NCBI GenBank assembly: GCA_022450155.1
Contig: JAKUQR010000011.1
Coordinates: forward strand, 1-64,000
Length of the DNA: 64,000 bases
Reading direction: 5' to 3'
Source of the DNA: Gammaproteobacteria bacterium
GTDB lineage: Bacteria; Pseudomonadota; Gammaproteobacteria; Arenicellales; UBA868
In this document: piece after piece, positions 28,291-37,615 of the stretch
How the letters are laid out: every line of letters starts with the position of its first letter
Position numbering within the stretch: position 1 is the stretch's first letter
The notes under the pieces: model-generated
What the model saw: the letters and a program-made list of their open reading frames with translations, nothing else
Told to the model about the DNA's origin: nothing
Databases searched by the model: none
Translations under genes and position numbers: made by a program

Positions 28291-29138
28291 GACCGCCACT
28301 CCTTGAGTACCCGCCGAGTCAGGACCTTTGCCAGATGGACCCGCATGGCTGAAGTCGCATTAAGATCATCAGGAGGATCAAGCTCACCATCAAGTCGATC
28401 CAGGGACATCCCGTTTTGCTCCTGTCGCCAGTTCCTGCAGATGTCACTGGCTGTCTGTTCAGCAAGTATAGGTCGGGGACCAACATTAAAATAAGCGAGC
28501 CGCAGTTCAGTCAAGTCGTCTGAAGACCAGTCGCTCGAGGCACAGAGACCTACGATGGCATAGTCCCCATGCCGGCGTGTGAGCTCGCGAAACCCGAAAC
28601 GCTGATTCTCGTCTGCGACGGGTATTTCTATAGCGGTCAGCAGTTCGTTATCGGCCAGTGCTGTTTCGAATAGATCCTGAAAAAATTCTGTGGCTGTGAT
28701 TCGTCGCTCACCATCGGGGCCCTGGGCGACCATCTGACCATTCAGCGCAACCATACAAGCGGGTAGTTCAGCTGCGGGATCAGCAAACACGATACTGCCA
28801 CCAATCGTTCCACGGTTTCGTATTGCCGGGTGCGCAATGTGTGGTATCACCATTGTAATCAGAGGGGCATGTTGAGACACCAGAGTTGAATGCTCGAGTT
28901 CGGCTTGGCGGGTCATCGCACCGATTCTCAGCCGGTTCTCAACCATGTTAATACCGCTGAGTTCATCGATATCGTTGATATCAATGAGTACGGCGGGATT
29001 AGAAAGGCGCATATTAAGGCTCGCCATCAGGCTTTGGCCGCCGGCCAGTACGGTCGCATCGGACCCATGCTGCTGCAGACACTCCAGAGCATCATCGACG
29101 GTCTTCGGTTGAATATAGCCAAATGCTGGAGCTTTCAT
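28287..29138 (-). CDS. Molybdenum hydroxylase FAD-binding subunit (CoxM-like)
   Basis: The 283-residue subunit has the FAD-binding ATVLAGGQSLMASLNMR motif at about 27-44 and the second flavin motif NRGTIGGSIVFADPAAELPA near 108-127, in the order seen in CoxM and related dehydrogenases. It takes electrons from the 2Fe-2S subunit to an external acceptor. It follows the SRPBCC gene by 52 bases and overlaps the next start, so the order G-M-S-L is one operon. Confidence 0.92.
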   Translation of the reverse strand: MKAPAFGYIQPKTVDDALECLQQHGSDATVLAGGQSLMASLNMRLSNPAVLIDINDIDELSGINMVENRLRIGAMTRQAELEHSTLVSQHAPLITMVIPHIAHPAIRNRGTIGGSIVFADPAAELPACMVALNGQMVAQGPDGERRITATEFFQDLFETALADNELLTAIEIPVADENQRFGFRELTRRHGDYAIVGLCASSDWSSDDLTELRLAYFNVGPRPILAEQTASDICRNWRQEQNGMSLDRLDGELDPPDDLNATSAMRVHLAKVLTRRVLKEWRS

Positions 29139-29190
29139 GGTGAAAGGGTTGTGTTATTTAGCAGACACTAGCGGTTTTTTAGTCGTGTCT

Positions 29191-29634
29191 TTAATCCTCA
29201 TTAATAACCGCCGCGAGCGTATCAAAAAACTGCCTAACCCACTTTTTCGCCGTGGCCGTTAGGAGGCGTGAGCCCACCTGGGCAACTTTACCACCAATTA
29301 GAATCTGAGACCTATAGCCAAGTAGAGTACCGGCTGCGTTTGCCTTGAGTTCGATATTGACCGTGCCCTTTGCAAACCCAGAGGAGCCGCCTTGTCCTTC
29401 GCCAGTCAGCGAATAACGGGTGGGCGGTGCGACGGGGATCACTGTTAGCAACGTGGAAAATTGAGTATTAACCGGCCCGATTTTTATTCGGATTGTTGTC
29501 AAAAAAGTGTTGCTGTCCTTCCTGTCGATGGCTGTGCAGCCGGGAATGCAGCGTTGCAGTGCAACGGGGTCGTTGAGAGTTTTCCAGATCTCGTCTGCCG
29601 TTGCTGAGAGTTGAATTTCACCGCTGAGTTCCAT
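29191..29634 (-). CDS. CoxG-like SRPBCC-family protein
   Basis: The 147-residue protein is of the SRPBCC/START-like family known as carbon monoxide dehydrogenase subunit G. Seen: IQLSATADEIWKTLNDP, the RCIPGC motif at about 28-33, GEGQGGSSGFAKG and the AQVGSRLL segment. In CO-dehydrogenase clusters CoxG helps membrane anchoring or maturation of the enzyme; that role is transferred by family only. It is the first gene of the Mo-hydroxylase operon, divergent from the intradiol dioxygenase gene. Confidence 0.88.
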   Translation of the reverse strand: MELSGEIQLSATADEIWKTLNDPVALQRCIPGCTAIDRKDSNTFLTTIRIKIGPVNTQFSTLLTVIPVAPPTRYSLTGEGQGGSSGFAKGTVNIELKANAAGTLLGYRSQILIGGKVAQVGSRLLTATAKKWVRQFFDTLAAVINED

Positions 29635-29740
29635 TACCTGTTCGAAAGACTTGCCGCGGTCATCATCGATGTATTATAAGTGGGTCGCGGCCACAAGCCA
29701 CTCAAAATGCGTAGTCGCGAGCACCACCGGAGATGAGTAC

Positions 29741-30598
29741 ATGAGCGAAGACAAAATCACTGTAGAAGCTCTCGCAAGACTCGAAAATTGTGATGACGTG
29801 CGCTTTAGATCGATTATGACTTCGGTCATCACACATCTTCATGAAGTCGTGCGAGAAGTAGAGCCCACACTGGAGGAGTGGGGGCAAGCCATTGACTTTC
29901 TGACCCAGGTGGGTCACTGGTGCGATGACACGCGTCAGGAGTTTATCCTGCTCTCGGATACGCTGGCTGTGTCAATGCTGGTCGACACGCTGGCACACCC
30001 TAAGCCGGAAAGCGCGACTGAGAGCACTGTACTGGGCCCATTTCACGTACCTGGCGCACCTGAATTGCCATTTGGCGCCAATATTTCCAAGGGCAGGTCC
30101 GGTGAACCTACCCTGGTGACGGGGCGGGTATTGGGTATCGATGGCACTCCGATCGCCAACGCTAAACTGGACGTTTGGCAGGCCTCTGCTGAAGGGTTTT
30201 ACGATGTCCAGGAAACGGAAAGGTTTCCAGACATGAACCTTCGCGGTATTTTCTACACGGATAGCCAGGGTCAGTTCGGGTTCTGTACCGAGAAGCCAGC
30301 ATCCTACCCGGTGCCAACTGATGGCCCAGTGGGTGTCATGCTGAAAGCCCTGGGTCGACCCGCGATGCGGCCGGCGCATATCCATTTCATGGTTTCTGCC
30401 GAACAGCATCAACCCCTTACTACCCATCTATTCGTCCGCGGTGATCCCTACCTCAATTCCGATGCTGTTCAGGCGGTGAAAGACAGCTTGATTGTTGATT
30501 TCAAACAACTGGATGATTCGGTTGAAGCAGAACAGTTTGGAATTTCGTCACCGTACTTTAAGGTCAACGAGGACTTTAGACTGGCATCAACCGCATAA
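29741..30598 (+). CDS. Intradiol ring-cleavage dioxygenase, hydroxyquinol 1,2-dioxygenase-like
   Basis: From ATG 29741 (GGAG 9 bases before) the protein has 285 residues. All four Fe(III) ligands of the family are visible: Tyr154 in WQASAEGFYD, Tyr189 in YPVPTDGPVG, His213 and His215 in RPAHIHF. The N-terminal helical dimerisation domain is present. These enzymes cleave the ring of catechols or 1,2,4-trihydroxybenzene between the two hydroxyls. The hydroxyquinol group is the best fit by overall length and motif wording. It is followed after 25 bases by a RutE-like gene, probably one transcript. Confidence 0.9.
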   Translation: MSEDKITVEALARLENCDDVRFRSIMTSVITHLHEVVREVEPTLEEWGQAIDFLTQVGHWCDDTRQEFILLSDTLAVSMLVDTLAHPKPESATESTVLGPFHVPGAPELPFGANISKGRSGEPTLVTGRVLGIDGTPIANAKLDVWQASAEGFYDVQETERFPDMNLRGIFYTDSQGQFGFCTEKPASYPVPTDGPVGVMLKALGRPAMRPAHIHFMVSAEQHQPLTTHLFVRGDPYLNSDAVQAVKDSLIVDFKQLDDSVEAEQFGISSPYFKVNEDFRLASTA

Positions 30599-30623
30599 GA
30601 CTTGGCAAACAAGGATACATACC

Positions 30624-31274
30624 ATGGATTTTGATGATTTAGACATTGCGGCACAGGGTTCTCTTCAGGAGCTCAAGAAGGAAATTCAGGCGGCTGATCC
30701 CGCAACCCTCCGGCTGCTGATGACTGAGGCGCGGACTTTTAATGCCTGGCAGGACAAGACCGTTGCGGTTGAGACGCTTGACCAGGTCTACCAGATTATG
30801 AAAATGGGACCCACCAGTGGGAACTGCTGTCCGGCGAGATTGGTCTTTCTGACCTCCAAGGCGGCTAAAGAACGGCTGCAACCTGCGCTTAAACCGAACA
30901 ATGTTGATAAAACAATGAGCGCACCGGTCACGGTCATCATTGCGTACGATGTAGCGTTCTGGCAGTACGCCGAAAGGATGTTTCCCCAGAATCCTGCCGT
31001 CCAGCTCGCTTTCAAAGACAATCCTGCAGGCGCTGAAACCGCCGCATTTCGCAACGGCAGTTTACAAGGTGCTTATTTCATCGTTGCTGCACGGGCTGTT
31101 GGTCTGGATTGTGGTCCAATGTCGGGATTTGACAATACGATGGTGGATGAAGCATTTTTTGCCGAGACAATGTTTCGTTCTAATTTTCTGTGCAATATTG
31201 GCTACGGGGATGCGTCGAAAACGTTCAAAAGACTGCCAAGATTGGATTTTGACGTGGCCTGTCAAGTTCTTTAA
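30624..31274 (+). CDS. Nitroreductase-family protein, RutE (malonic semialdehyde reductase)-like
   Basis: From ATG 30624 with AAGGA upstream, the protein has 216 residues and follows E. coli RutE closely in pattern: LMTEARTFNAWQDK, MKMGPTSGNCCPARLVF, SAPVTVIIAYD, NGSLQGAYFIVAARAVGLDCGPMSGFD, and NIGYGDASK with RLPRLDF. RutE removes malonic semialdehyde to 3-hydroxypropionate in pyrimidine breakdown. No other rut gene was seen, so here it may reduce a small aldehyde from ring cleavage. It binds FMN by family. It converges on the extradiol gene. Confidence 0.85.
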   Translation: MDFDDLDIAAQGSLQELKKEIQAADPATLRLLMTEARTFNAWQDKTVAVETLDQVYQIMKMGPTSGNCCPARLVFLTSKAAKERLQPALKPNNVDKTMSAPVTVIIAYDVAFWQYAERMFPQNPAVQLAFKDNPAGAETAAFRNGSLQGAYFIVAARAVGLDCGPMSGFDNTMVDEAFFAETMFRSNFLCNIGYGDASKTFKRLPRLDFDVACQVL

Positions 31275-31280
31275 GCCGCG

Positions 31281-32264
31281 CTAGGTGCGGGCCAGAGACT
31301 GAGGTTTCGGTGGTCTGGTTTTTCGGGTACCTTCGAAGTTCTTGCCGAAATCTGCTGGTGGCGGTGGCCCCCAGAGGAAAAATGATACCTCCATTGGCCA
31401 ATCTCGAGCGCGCCATTTGCGGTCGTCGGCGATGTAGTCGATATCAAAAAAGTATTCAGCGAGCCCATTGTGCGGATCCCTGATGTACCAGAAAAAGTTG
31501 GATCCTAGGGCATGACGGCCAATACCCCAGCCGTTTCGATAACCTTTGTGCATCATACGCTGGCCGGCGAGTCCCATCTCGTCAATGTTGTTTACCTCAA
31601 AGCTCGCGTGATGGAATCCCGGTCGAGTGTCTTTGATGACAGCAACGACATGATGATCAGACCCACCTGGCACACGAAGGAACGCGATAAAGTTCTCAGA
31701 TCTGTCCGTGAGCTTAAGACCCAGTATCCTGGTGTAGAAGTCGATCTTTTTGTTGATGTCAGTGGTGAAATGGACGACATGACCCAGTCGAGTCGGGAAC
31801 ACTTTCTGATTAAATGACAAGCCGCCTTTTGCGTTGAGTCGTTGGTAATCGCCAGGCACGTTAGACGGTTGACGTGATGCCGGTTTTTGGGGGCTAGGGC
31901 CGCCTAGGCCGGCCGCCGGCTGACTGATATTCACATTGTAGAGCGTACCGTCAAACTCGTGGCGGAGCCACAGTCCGTCGTAGGGCGCATCAGTTGGTTG
32001 TTTTTCGAGGGTGACATCTGCACTTCTTCGAATCCGCTTTTCGATCTCGCTCAGTCCTTTCGTCGTGGTGCCAAATGAGATGTTGTGCAGCCCCATTCCG
32101 TGACCTGGCACCACAATCACCTGGTCCTGGTTTCGTCCTTTGCACTGAAGAATTGCTCGTTCAGTGTCAGATTTTCCAATTAATCCGAAATCTTCATAGA
32201 AATTTTTCTGAGCCTCGACGTCGGGTACAGTCAGGGTCACGTGATGTAAATGGTTGATACTCAT
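31281..32264 (-). CDS. Two-domain VOC / extradiol-type ring-cleavage dioxygenase
   Basis: The 327-residue protein has two VOC modules: an N-terminal one (INHLHHVTLTVPDVEAQ) and a catalytic C-terminal one with metal ligands His162 (RLGHVVHF), His218 or His219 (GFHHASF) and Glu270 (LAEYFF). This is the layout of type I extradiol dioxygenases that cleave catechols next to the hydroxyls. The long proline-rich linker (about 115-140) and C-terminal tail are unusual. It is a minus-strand gene between two plus-strand units; the substrate is unknown. Confidence 0.82.
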   Translation of the reverse strand: MSINHLHHVTLTVPDVEAQKNFYEDFGLIGKSDTERAILQCKGRNQDQVIVVPGHGMGLHNISFGTTTKGLSEIEKRIRRSADVTLEKQPTDAPYDGLWLRHEFDGTLYNVNISQPAAGLGGPSPQKPASRQPSNVPGDYQRLNAKGGLSFNQKVFPTRLGHVVHFTTDINKKIDFYTRILGLKLTDRSENFIAFLRVPGGSDHHVVAVIKDTRPGFHHASFEVNNIDEMGLAGQRMMHKGYRNGWGIGRHALGSNFFWYIRDPHNGLAEYFFDIDYIADDRKWRARDWPMEVSFFLWGPPPPADFGKNFEGTRKTRPPKPQSLART

Positions 32265-32457
32265 GGTTGCATGCTTTCTGTGGGTTTAGTAGTCAGTATC
32301 CCGACGATACATTCGCCGCGCGAGCCGATAATTTACTCTGTAACCAGTGTACCACCCGCAGTAATCTCGACAGTGTTTATGTGTTTCCAACTCCGGAATA
32401 TTGTTATGCTAAGAGACTGGAACCCCCCGGCCGCCAAGGCGAAAGAGGAGTAGGCTT

Positions 32458-33093
32458 ATGACTTACGACGAGAAGATCTCTCGCATCTACCCGACCCGAG
32501 AGGAAATGCTCAACCGGGTGGCCCCGTATAGGAGTCTCCGGGGCTATGACGGTGGTCTTGCAGACAGCAATATGCCAGACGCCGTACGCTTTTTGTTTAA
32601 CGTCATTGGGTTTCAACCTCCACCCAATGAAAGCGGTGGTGCTGGATCACCTGTAGGTGCACGCGCCGCTCGCATGTCTTCAATCAAGATCTCCGAAGGA
32701 TTCAATCTGGGTTACTGTGAAGCGCTTCCCGGTAGAGGTCCGATGATGCACAACCATGACACCAACGAAACCTTCATTACTATGACGGGTAAGTGGCGGG
32801 CCAGCTGGGAACTGGAAAATGCAGAGGTAGAGCACATTGATCTGGAACCACTGGATGTGATTTCGTTTCCACCCGGGGCAGTCCGGCGTTTTGAAAACGT
32901 GACCGATGGTCCAGCGGATGAGTATTCGATACTGATGTTTATTATCTCCGGAAACACACCGACTGCTGAGTTCACTCGTCAGTCGCTTGAAGAAATTGAA
33001 GGAGCCGGATTGTTGGATGCTGATCCAGCAGACAGCGGAGGCAATGAGTGGGTATCGCCCCATGTTCATCCGGAGGATTTTCGATCGACCTGA
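32458..33093 (+). CDS. Cupin-domain protein
   Basis: The 211-residue protein has a good Shine-Dalgarno (GAGGAG) and a single cupin core: MMHNHDTNETFITMTGKW supplies a His/His/Glu metal set in motif 1, and PPGAVRRFENVTD corresponds to motif 2, where a final His is missing (Phe/Asn there). It is probably a metal-binding cupin, perhaps a dioxygenase or isomerase in the same pathway. It is the first gene of the plus-strand run with hyuA and hyuB; the gap to the hyuA start is 38 bases. Confidence 0.8.
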   Translation: MTYDEKISRIYPTREEMLNRVAPYRSLRGYDGGLADSNMPDAVRFLFNVIGFQPPPNESGGAGSPVGARAARMSSIKISEGFNLGYCEALPGRGPMMHNHDTNETFITMTGKWRASWELENAEVEHIDLEPLDVISFPPGAVRRFENVTDGPADEYSILMFIISGNTPTAEFTRQSLEEIEGAGLLDADPADSGGNEWVSPHVHPEDFRST

Positions 33094-33131
33094 GTTTGTG
33101 GTTTGTAAATATTCACAGCGTTGGAGGGGAG

Positions 33132-35234
33132 ATGTCTTCTTATCTGGTTGGGGTTGATATAGGCGGTACATTTACCGACTGCGTCATAATTGATGAGACA
33201 GGACACGTGACCACCGCGAAAGTGCCCTCTACACCTCCCGATTTCTCAAGAGGCATGATCAGTGCACTTCGTGCAGGTGCCGGCACACTGGGCATGACAC
33301 TCGAAGCGCTTTGTGGCCAAACCCGGTTGTTGACCCATGGGACGACAGTGGCGACCAATGCCATCATCCAGAAAAGAGGCGCTCAGGTTGGCCTGATTAC
33401 GACCAAAGGTCATAACGATGTGATCCATATCATGCGTGGTTCACGGGGATTGACCGGTCGGGATCTGGACAAGGTCGTCCATTTCCCAGAAAGCTCAAAG
33501 CCCAAACCACTGATTCCCAAGAAGCTGATCAGAGGGGTGTCAGAGCGTGTGGACTGCTTTGGGCATGTGGTCGTTGATTTGAATGAAAGAGAAGCAGAGC
33601 AGGCGGTGGACGAGTTGCTTGCGCTGGGTGTCGAGGCGATTGCCGTATGTTTTCTCTGGTCATTCAAGCATGCAGCGCACGAAAAGCGTATACGTGAGAT
33701 TGTGCGAGCCAAGTCACCGGAGGTATTCGTTACTCTGTCATCGGACCTTGTACCCAAGTGGGGTGAATATGAAAGAACGACTGCGGTGGCTCTGAATGCC
33801 TATATTGGGCCGGTGACCTCCAGCTATCTGCGGACACTGGACTTGGAACTCAACGACTATGGTTATGGGCACCCGCTTCAAATTACTCAATGCGGCGGCG
33901 GTACTATTTCAGTGAACCGGGCCATAGAAGCACCATTGCTGACCCTTGATTCCGGACCTGTTTCAGGCGTGATCGGCTCGCAGTTTCTAAGTGAGCTGAT
34001 GGGCTACAGCAATGTGATCACAACAGATATGGGGGGAACTTCTTTTGACGTCGGCATCATATCCGACGGTGAGCCGGCTTTTACTTACGTCAGTAACGTC
34101 AACCAGTATGAGTATTTTTTGCCGAAGATCGACATACAGGCAGTGGGAAATGGCGGAGGCAGCCTCGTCCGGGTTGATCCGACGACCGGTGTGCTTCGCG
34201 TAGGTCCGGACAGTGCCGGCGCTGTGCCCGGCCCGATCTGCTATGACCAGGGCGGTGAGATACCCACTGTGACTGACGCTGCGTTGGTTCTGGGGTATAT
34301 CGCTGTGGATTCTTTTGCGAATGGGACCATCCAACTTAATCGTGGGAAAGCAGAAAACGCTATTGCGGAAATTGGAAAGCAGTTGGGGCTGGATTTGATG
34401 GAAGCGGCTGCGGGTATTGTCAAGATCTCGGAGTTCCAGATGGTAGATCTTATCCGGCGGATGACGATACAGAAGGGTCTTGATCCCCGCGATTTTGTGT
34501 TGTTCGCTTTCGGCGGCGCCGGACCGATGCATGCAGGTGTGTTTGCTTTCGAATTGGGTGTTCAAAAAGTGGTTGTTCCACAGGGAAATATCGCTTCTAC
34601 CTGGTGCGGGTTTGGCGCTGCCTCAGCGGATATCCTGCACATTGTTGAACAGGTTGACATCATGATTTCTCCGTTCAATTCTGCAGGGATCAATGATCGC
34701 TTTGCGAAATTGAGAGAGCAGGTGAATGATCAATTTGTTGAAGACGGTGTTTCGACGGATCAACAGCAACTACAGTTTTCTCTGGACATACGGCACAAAG
34801 GCCAGATCAATGAGGTGGAAGTGATAGTGGCTACCGAACCGTTGACCGATATCGATCTTGAAAGGCTGCGCTCGGATTTTCTGGAACGCTACGAACTCAT
34901 CTACGGTAAGGGGGCCTCGCTGCCCTGGGCGAAACTGGAAGCGGTGACCTTCAGGATTCGGGCATTCGCCAGGACCCCGAAGCCGGACCTGAAACCGAAA
35001 GAGACCCGAGAATTGTGTGTTGATCCCGCCGCGCACATTTCAGATCGTTCCATTTACTGGTCGGACCCCAGGCAGACGATTGATACGCCGATCTACAGCG
35101 GAGCCAGGCTGGTGTTCGGTAATCAGGTCTGTGGACCTGCGGTCATTGAGACCACTGATACCACCCTGGTCGTGCATCCTGGACGGCGGGTCGATGTAGA
35201 TTTATTCGGAAATTTTGTTCTCAGCCTCGCTTGA
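33132..35234 (+). CDS. Hydantoinase A / acetone-acetophenone carboxylase-type ATPase subunit (second copy)
   Basis: From ATG 33132, with GGAGGGG almost abutting, the protein has 700 residues. Motifs in order: VGVDIGGTFTDCVI, HGTTVATNAIIQKRGA, ITTDMGGTSFDVGI, NGGGSLVRVD, PGPICYDQGGE and AFGGAGPMHAG. It is clearly a different clade from the first copy at 15852. With the zinc-tailed partner that follows, a carboxylase of the acetophenone/acetone type is as likely as a hydantoinase; both use ATP. Confidence 0.9.
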   Translation: MSSYLVGVDIGGTFTDCVIIDETGHVTTAKVPSTPPDFSRGMISALRAGAGTLGMTLEALCGQTRLLTHGTTVATNAIIQKRGAQVGLITTKGHNDVIHIMRGSRGLTGRDLDKVVHFPESSKPKPLIPKKLIRGVSERVDCFGHVVVDLNEREAEQAVDELLALGVEAIAVCFLWSFKHAAHEKRIREIVRAKSPEVFVTLSSDLVPKWGEYERTTAVALNAYIGPVTSSYLRTLDLELNDYGYGHPLQITQCGGGTISVNRAIEAPLLTLDSGPVSGVIGSQFLSELMGYSNVITTDMGGTSFDVGIISDGEPAFTYVSNVNQYEYFLPKIDIQAVGNGGGSLVRVDPTTGVLRVGPDSAGAVPGPICYDQGGEIPTVTDAALVLGYIAVDSFANGTIQLNRGKAENAIAEIGKQLGLDLMEAAAGIVKISEFQMVDLIRRMTIQKGLDPRDFVLFAFGGAGPMHAGVFAFELGVQKVVVPQGNIASTWCGFGAASADILHIVEQVDIMISPFNSAGINDRFAKLREQVNDQFVEDGVSTDQQQLQFSLDIRHKGQINEVEVIVATEPLTDIDLERLRSDFLERYELIYGKGASLPWAKLEAVTFRIRAFARTPKPDLKPKETRELCVDPAAHISDRSIYWSDPRQTIDTPIYSGARLVFGNQVCGPAVIETTDTTLVVHPGRRVDVDLFGNFVLSLA

Positions 35235-35248
35235 TTGATACACCCGCT

Positions 35249-37549
35249 ATGCCAGAAACAGTACTGACAAAAATATCCGAGATGCCCATCGACAGTCTTA
35301 CCGGGCTGAGCAACCCGTATGTCCCGTCTAGCGAGTTGCGTTACTCGCCGAAGCTGATTCTCCACAGGGACTACGATACGGATATCGATCCCGTCACTTT
35401 TGAAGTGATACGCCATGCATTGTGGAACATCAATGAAGAGCATGGCGCAACGATCCAGAGAGTATCAGGCTCGCCCGTTGCAATGTATGCGCTGGATCTG
35501 AATCCGACGATCATGACTGAAGACGCCGAATTCGTTTATGTCGGGCCGTATATGCAGTACATGTCGGGTGTTGCCGATACTCAGGTGAAATGGATCCTCG
35601 AGTATCGTAGTGACAATCCGGGAATTTCCGACGGTGACATGTTCCTTTCCAATGACCCTTGGGTAGGTGCACCCCATCAGCAGGATGTGATGTTGATTTG
35701 TCCCGTGTTCTGGGAGGGCGAACTGTTTGCCTGGATCACCAACTGTCTACATCAGTACGATATCGGCGGTGCCACGCCTGGTAGTTTCTGTCCGGCTGCG
35801 GAATCTTCTTTCGATGAGGGCATCTGTCTGCCGCCAGTCAAGATTATCGAAGGGTTCGAGATCCGCCGGGACATTGAAGAGGTCTACCTGCGGTCCTCCC
35901 GAAAACCCGAAATGGTCGCTCTGGATTTCCGGGCGCAGATGGTCGGCAACAGTTCAGCTCGCCAGCGTTTACTGGATTTGATTCAGCGTTACGGCTCGGC
36001 TACGGTCAAGGGCGTGATGAAAAAGATCATCGCTGACAGCGAGACCAGCTATCTTGAAAAGATGGCACGTTTGCCCGATGGCGTGTGGCAGGACCGAACT
36101 TACGTGGAGTGTTGCCGCCCTGGCGATCGGCAGACCTACCGAGTGATTCTGACCATTCGAAAGAAAGGTACTAGACTGGTTTTTGAGAACGAAGGTACAG
36201 CCCCTCAGGACGGCGCTATGAATGCCACCTATTCAGGCTGGCGGGGCTCACAGATTGTCGCGATAAATCAACTTCTGTGCTGGGACCAGCATTTTGCTCC
36301 GGCCGGTGCGCTCAGACACATAGATTTTGATCCAACACTGGGTACTTTTACCTGTGCCAGGTATCCGGCGTCCGTATCAACAGCGCCGGTACAGGCCATG
36401 GAGATTTCGCTTTATCCAACCTATAACGCGATGTCAAAGATGATTTACAGCGATCCCGAGATGCGTCGGGACATTATCTGTATTGGCGGTACCAGTCAGT
36501 GGCCGGCCACGATTTTTCGAGGAATCGATCAGTGGGGTGAGCGCTACGGCTATATCCTCGTGGATCCGATAGGCGGGGCGATCGGCGCATTCTCCCATGC
36601 AGACGGTATTTCTACGGGAGGTCAGGCCCGTACACCGATCTGCAAAATGCCGAACATCGAGCATACGGAGCAGGATTTTCCAGTGCTGTTTCTGTATCGG
36701 AAAGAAGTGCCCGATTCCGGCGGTGCCGGGAAATACCGCGGTGGAATGTCTGCAGAGAGCTGCTTTATACCGCACAACACAGAATCGATTACGCAGGACA
36801 CGTTGTCATCCGGAAACGCGACACCGACTGGCACAGGCATGATGGGTGGTTATCCAGGTACAACCAATGAGTACAAATATAAGCGTAACTCGGATGTACG
36901 GGAACGCTTTGAGGCCGGCCAGTTGGTTGATGACATTTCAGAATTGAAGGGCGAGGACGTGACTTTGCAGTTAAGGCAGATAGATTTTCAACAGCAGCCT
37001 GCAGATGTCTATTCAGTTGTTTGCAGTGCAGCGGGTGGTTTTGGCGACCCACTGGATCGGGATACAGAGCGTGTCCAAGTGGATATAGAAGAAAATGCAG
37101 TCACCGTTGAAGCTGCCCGCGAGATCTATGGCGTAATCGTCGACCCGGACACACTGGAGGTGAATCAGGATGCGACCTGCAAACTTCGGGCTGATACGCG
37201 TCACCACCGTTTGCAGGGTTACAGTGGAACGCCAGTGCGTAGCAACGGTGAGATTGTGATGCATGTGACGGAGAATCTTGACCTGCGCGGCGACATCGAT
37301 CACGAAGTCTACTGTTGTGTCAAGTGTCAAACAGAGGTTGGGCTTCTGGGAAGTAACTACAAGGAGCACTGTATCCGCATAGACAAGGCGGTCTCAAAGT
37401 CGAATCTGTTGATTGGAGAGCCCAGCCGATTCATCGATGACACACCAGAATTTCGACAATTTATCTGTCCTGGCTGCGGTACTTTGATCGAGAATGAGAT
37501 TGCCATGCGTGGCGAACCTGTCCTGATGGATATTCATATCGAAAAATGA
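35249..37549 (+). CDS. Hydantoinase B-family subunit fused to an acetone-carboxylase-gamma-like zinc domain
   Basis: The protein has 766 residues from ATG 35249, or 772 from a TTG overlapping the hyuA stop. The main part is HyuB: ISDGDMFLSNDPWVGAPHQQDV, GGTSQWPATIFRG and YRKEVPDSGGAGKYRGG. It is about 200 residues longer than the first copy. The extra C-terminus carries CCVKC near 690 and CPGCGTLIENE near 740, with another Cys and a His between, matching the gamma subunit of acetone carboxylase. Such fusions favour a carboxylase that attaches CO2 to a ketone or aromatic ketone. The substrate is unproven. Confidence 0.87.
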   Translation: MPETVLTKISEMPIDSLTGLSNPYVPSSELRYSPKLILHRDYDTDIDPVTFEVIRHALWNINEEHGATIQRVSGSPVAMYALDLNPTIMTEDAEFVYVGPYMQYMSGVADTQVKWILEYRSDNPGISDGDMFLSNDPWVGAPHQQDVMLICPVFWEGELFAWITNCLHQYDIGGATPGSFCPAAESSFDEGICLPPVKIIEGFEIRRDIEEVYLRSSRKPEMVALDFRAQMVGNSSARQRLLDLIQRYGSATVKGVMKKIIADSETSYLEKMARLPDGVWQDRTYVECCRPGDRQTYRVILTIRKKGTRLVFENEGTAPQDGAMNATYSGWRGSQIVAINQLLCWDQHFAPAGALRHIDFDPTLGTFTCARYPASVSTAPVQAMEISLYPTYNAMSKMIYSDPEMRRDIICIGGTSQWPATIFRGIDQWGERYGYILVDPIGGAIGAFSHADGISTGGQARTPICKMPNIEHTEQDFPVLFLYRKEVPDSGGAGKYRGGMSAESCFIPHNTESITQDTLSSGNATPTGTGMMGGYPGTTNEYKYKRNSDVRERFEAGQLVDDISELKGEDVTLQLRQIDFQQQPADVYSVVCSAAGGFGDPLDRDTERVQVDIEENAVTVEAAREIYGVIVDPDTLEVNQDATCKLRADTRHHRLQGYSGTPVRSNGEIVMHVTENLDLRGDIDHEVYCCVKCQTEVGLLGSNYKEHCIRIDKAVSKSNLLIGEPSRFIDDTPEFRQFICPGCGTLIENEIAMRGEPVLMDIHIEK

Positions 37550-37615
37550 CCGGTCTTACGTCGAGACGTATAGGACGTAGCAGCCAGCCTGGTACAAACA
37601 GTCACAGGAGGACCT

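Noticed and set aside
25400-29634. Aerobic carbon monoxide dehydrogenase
   Set aside because: The gene order fits, but the large subunit lacks the Cys-containing AYxCSFR active-site loop needed for CO oxidation.
30624-31274. Part of a Rut pyrimidine-degradation operon
   Set aside because: Only the RutE-like gene is present; no rutA, B, C, D, F or G was seen nearby.
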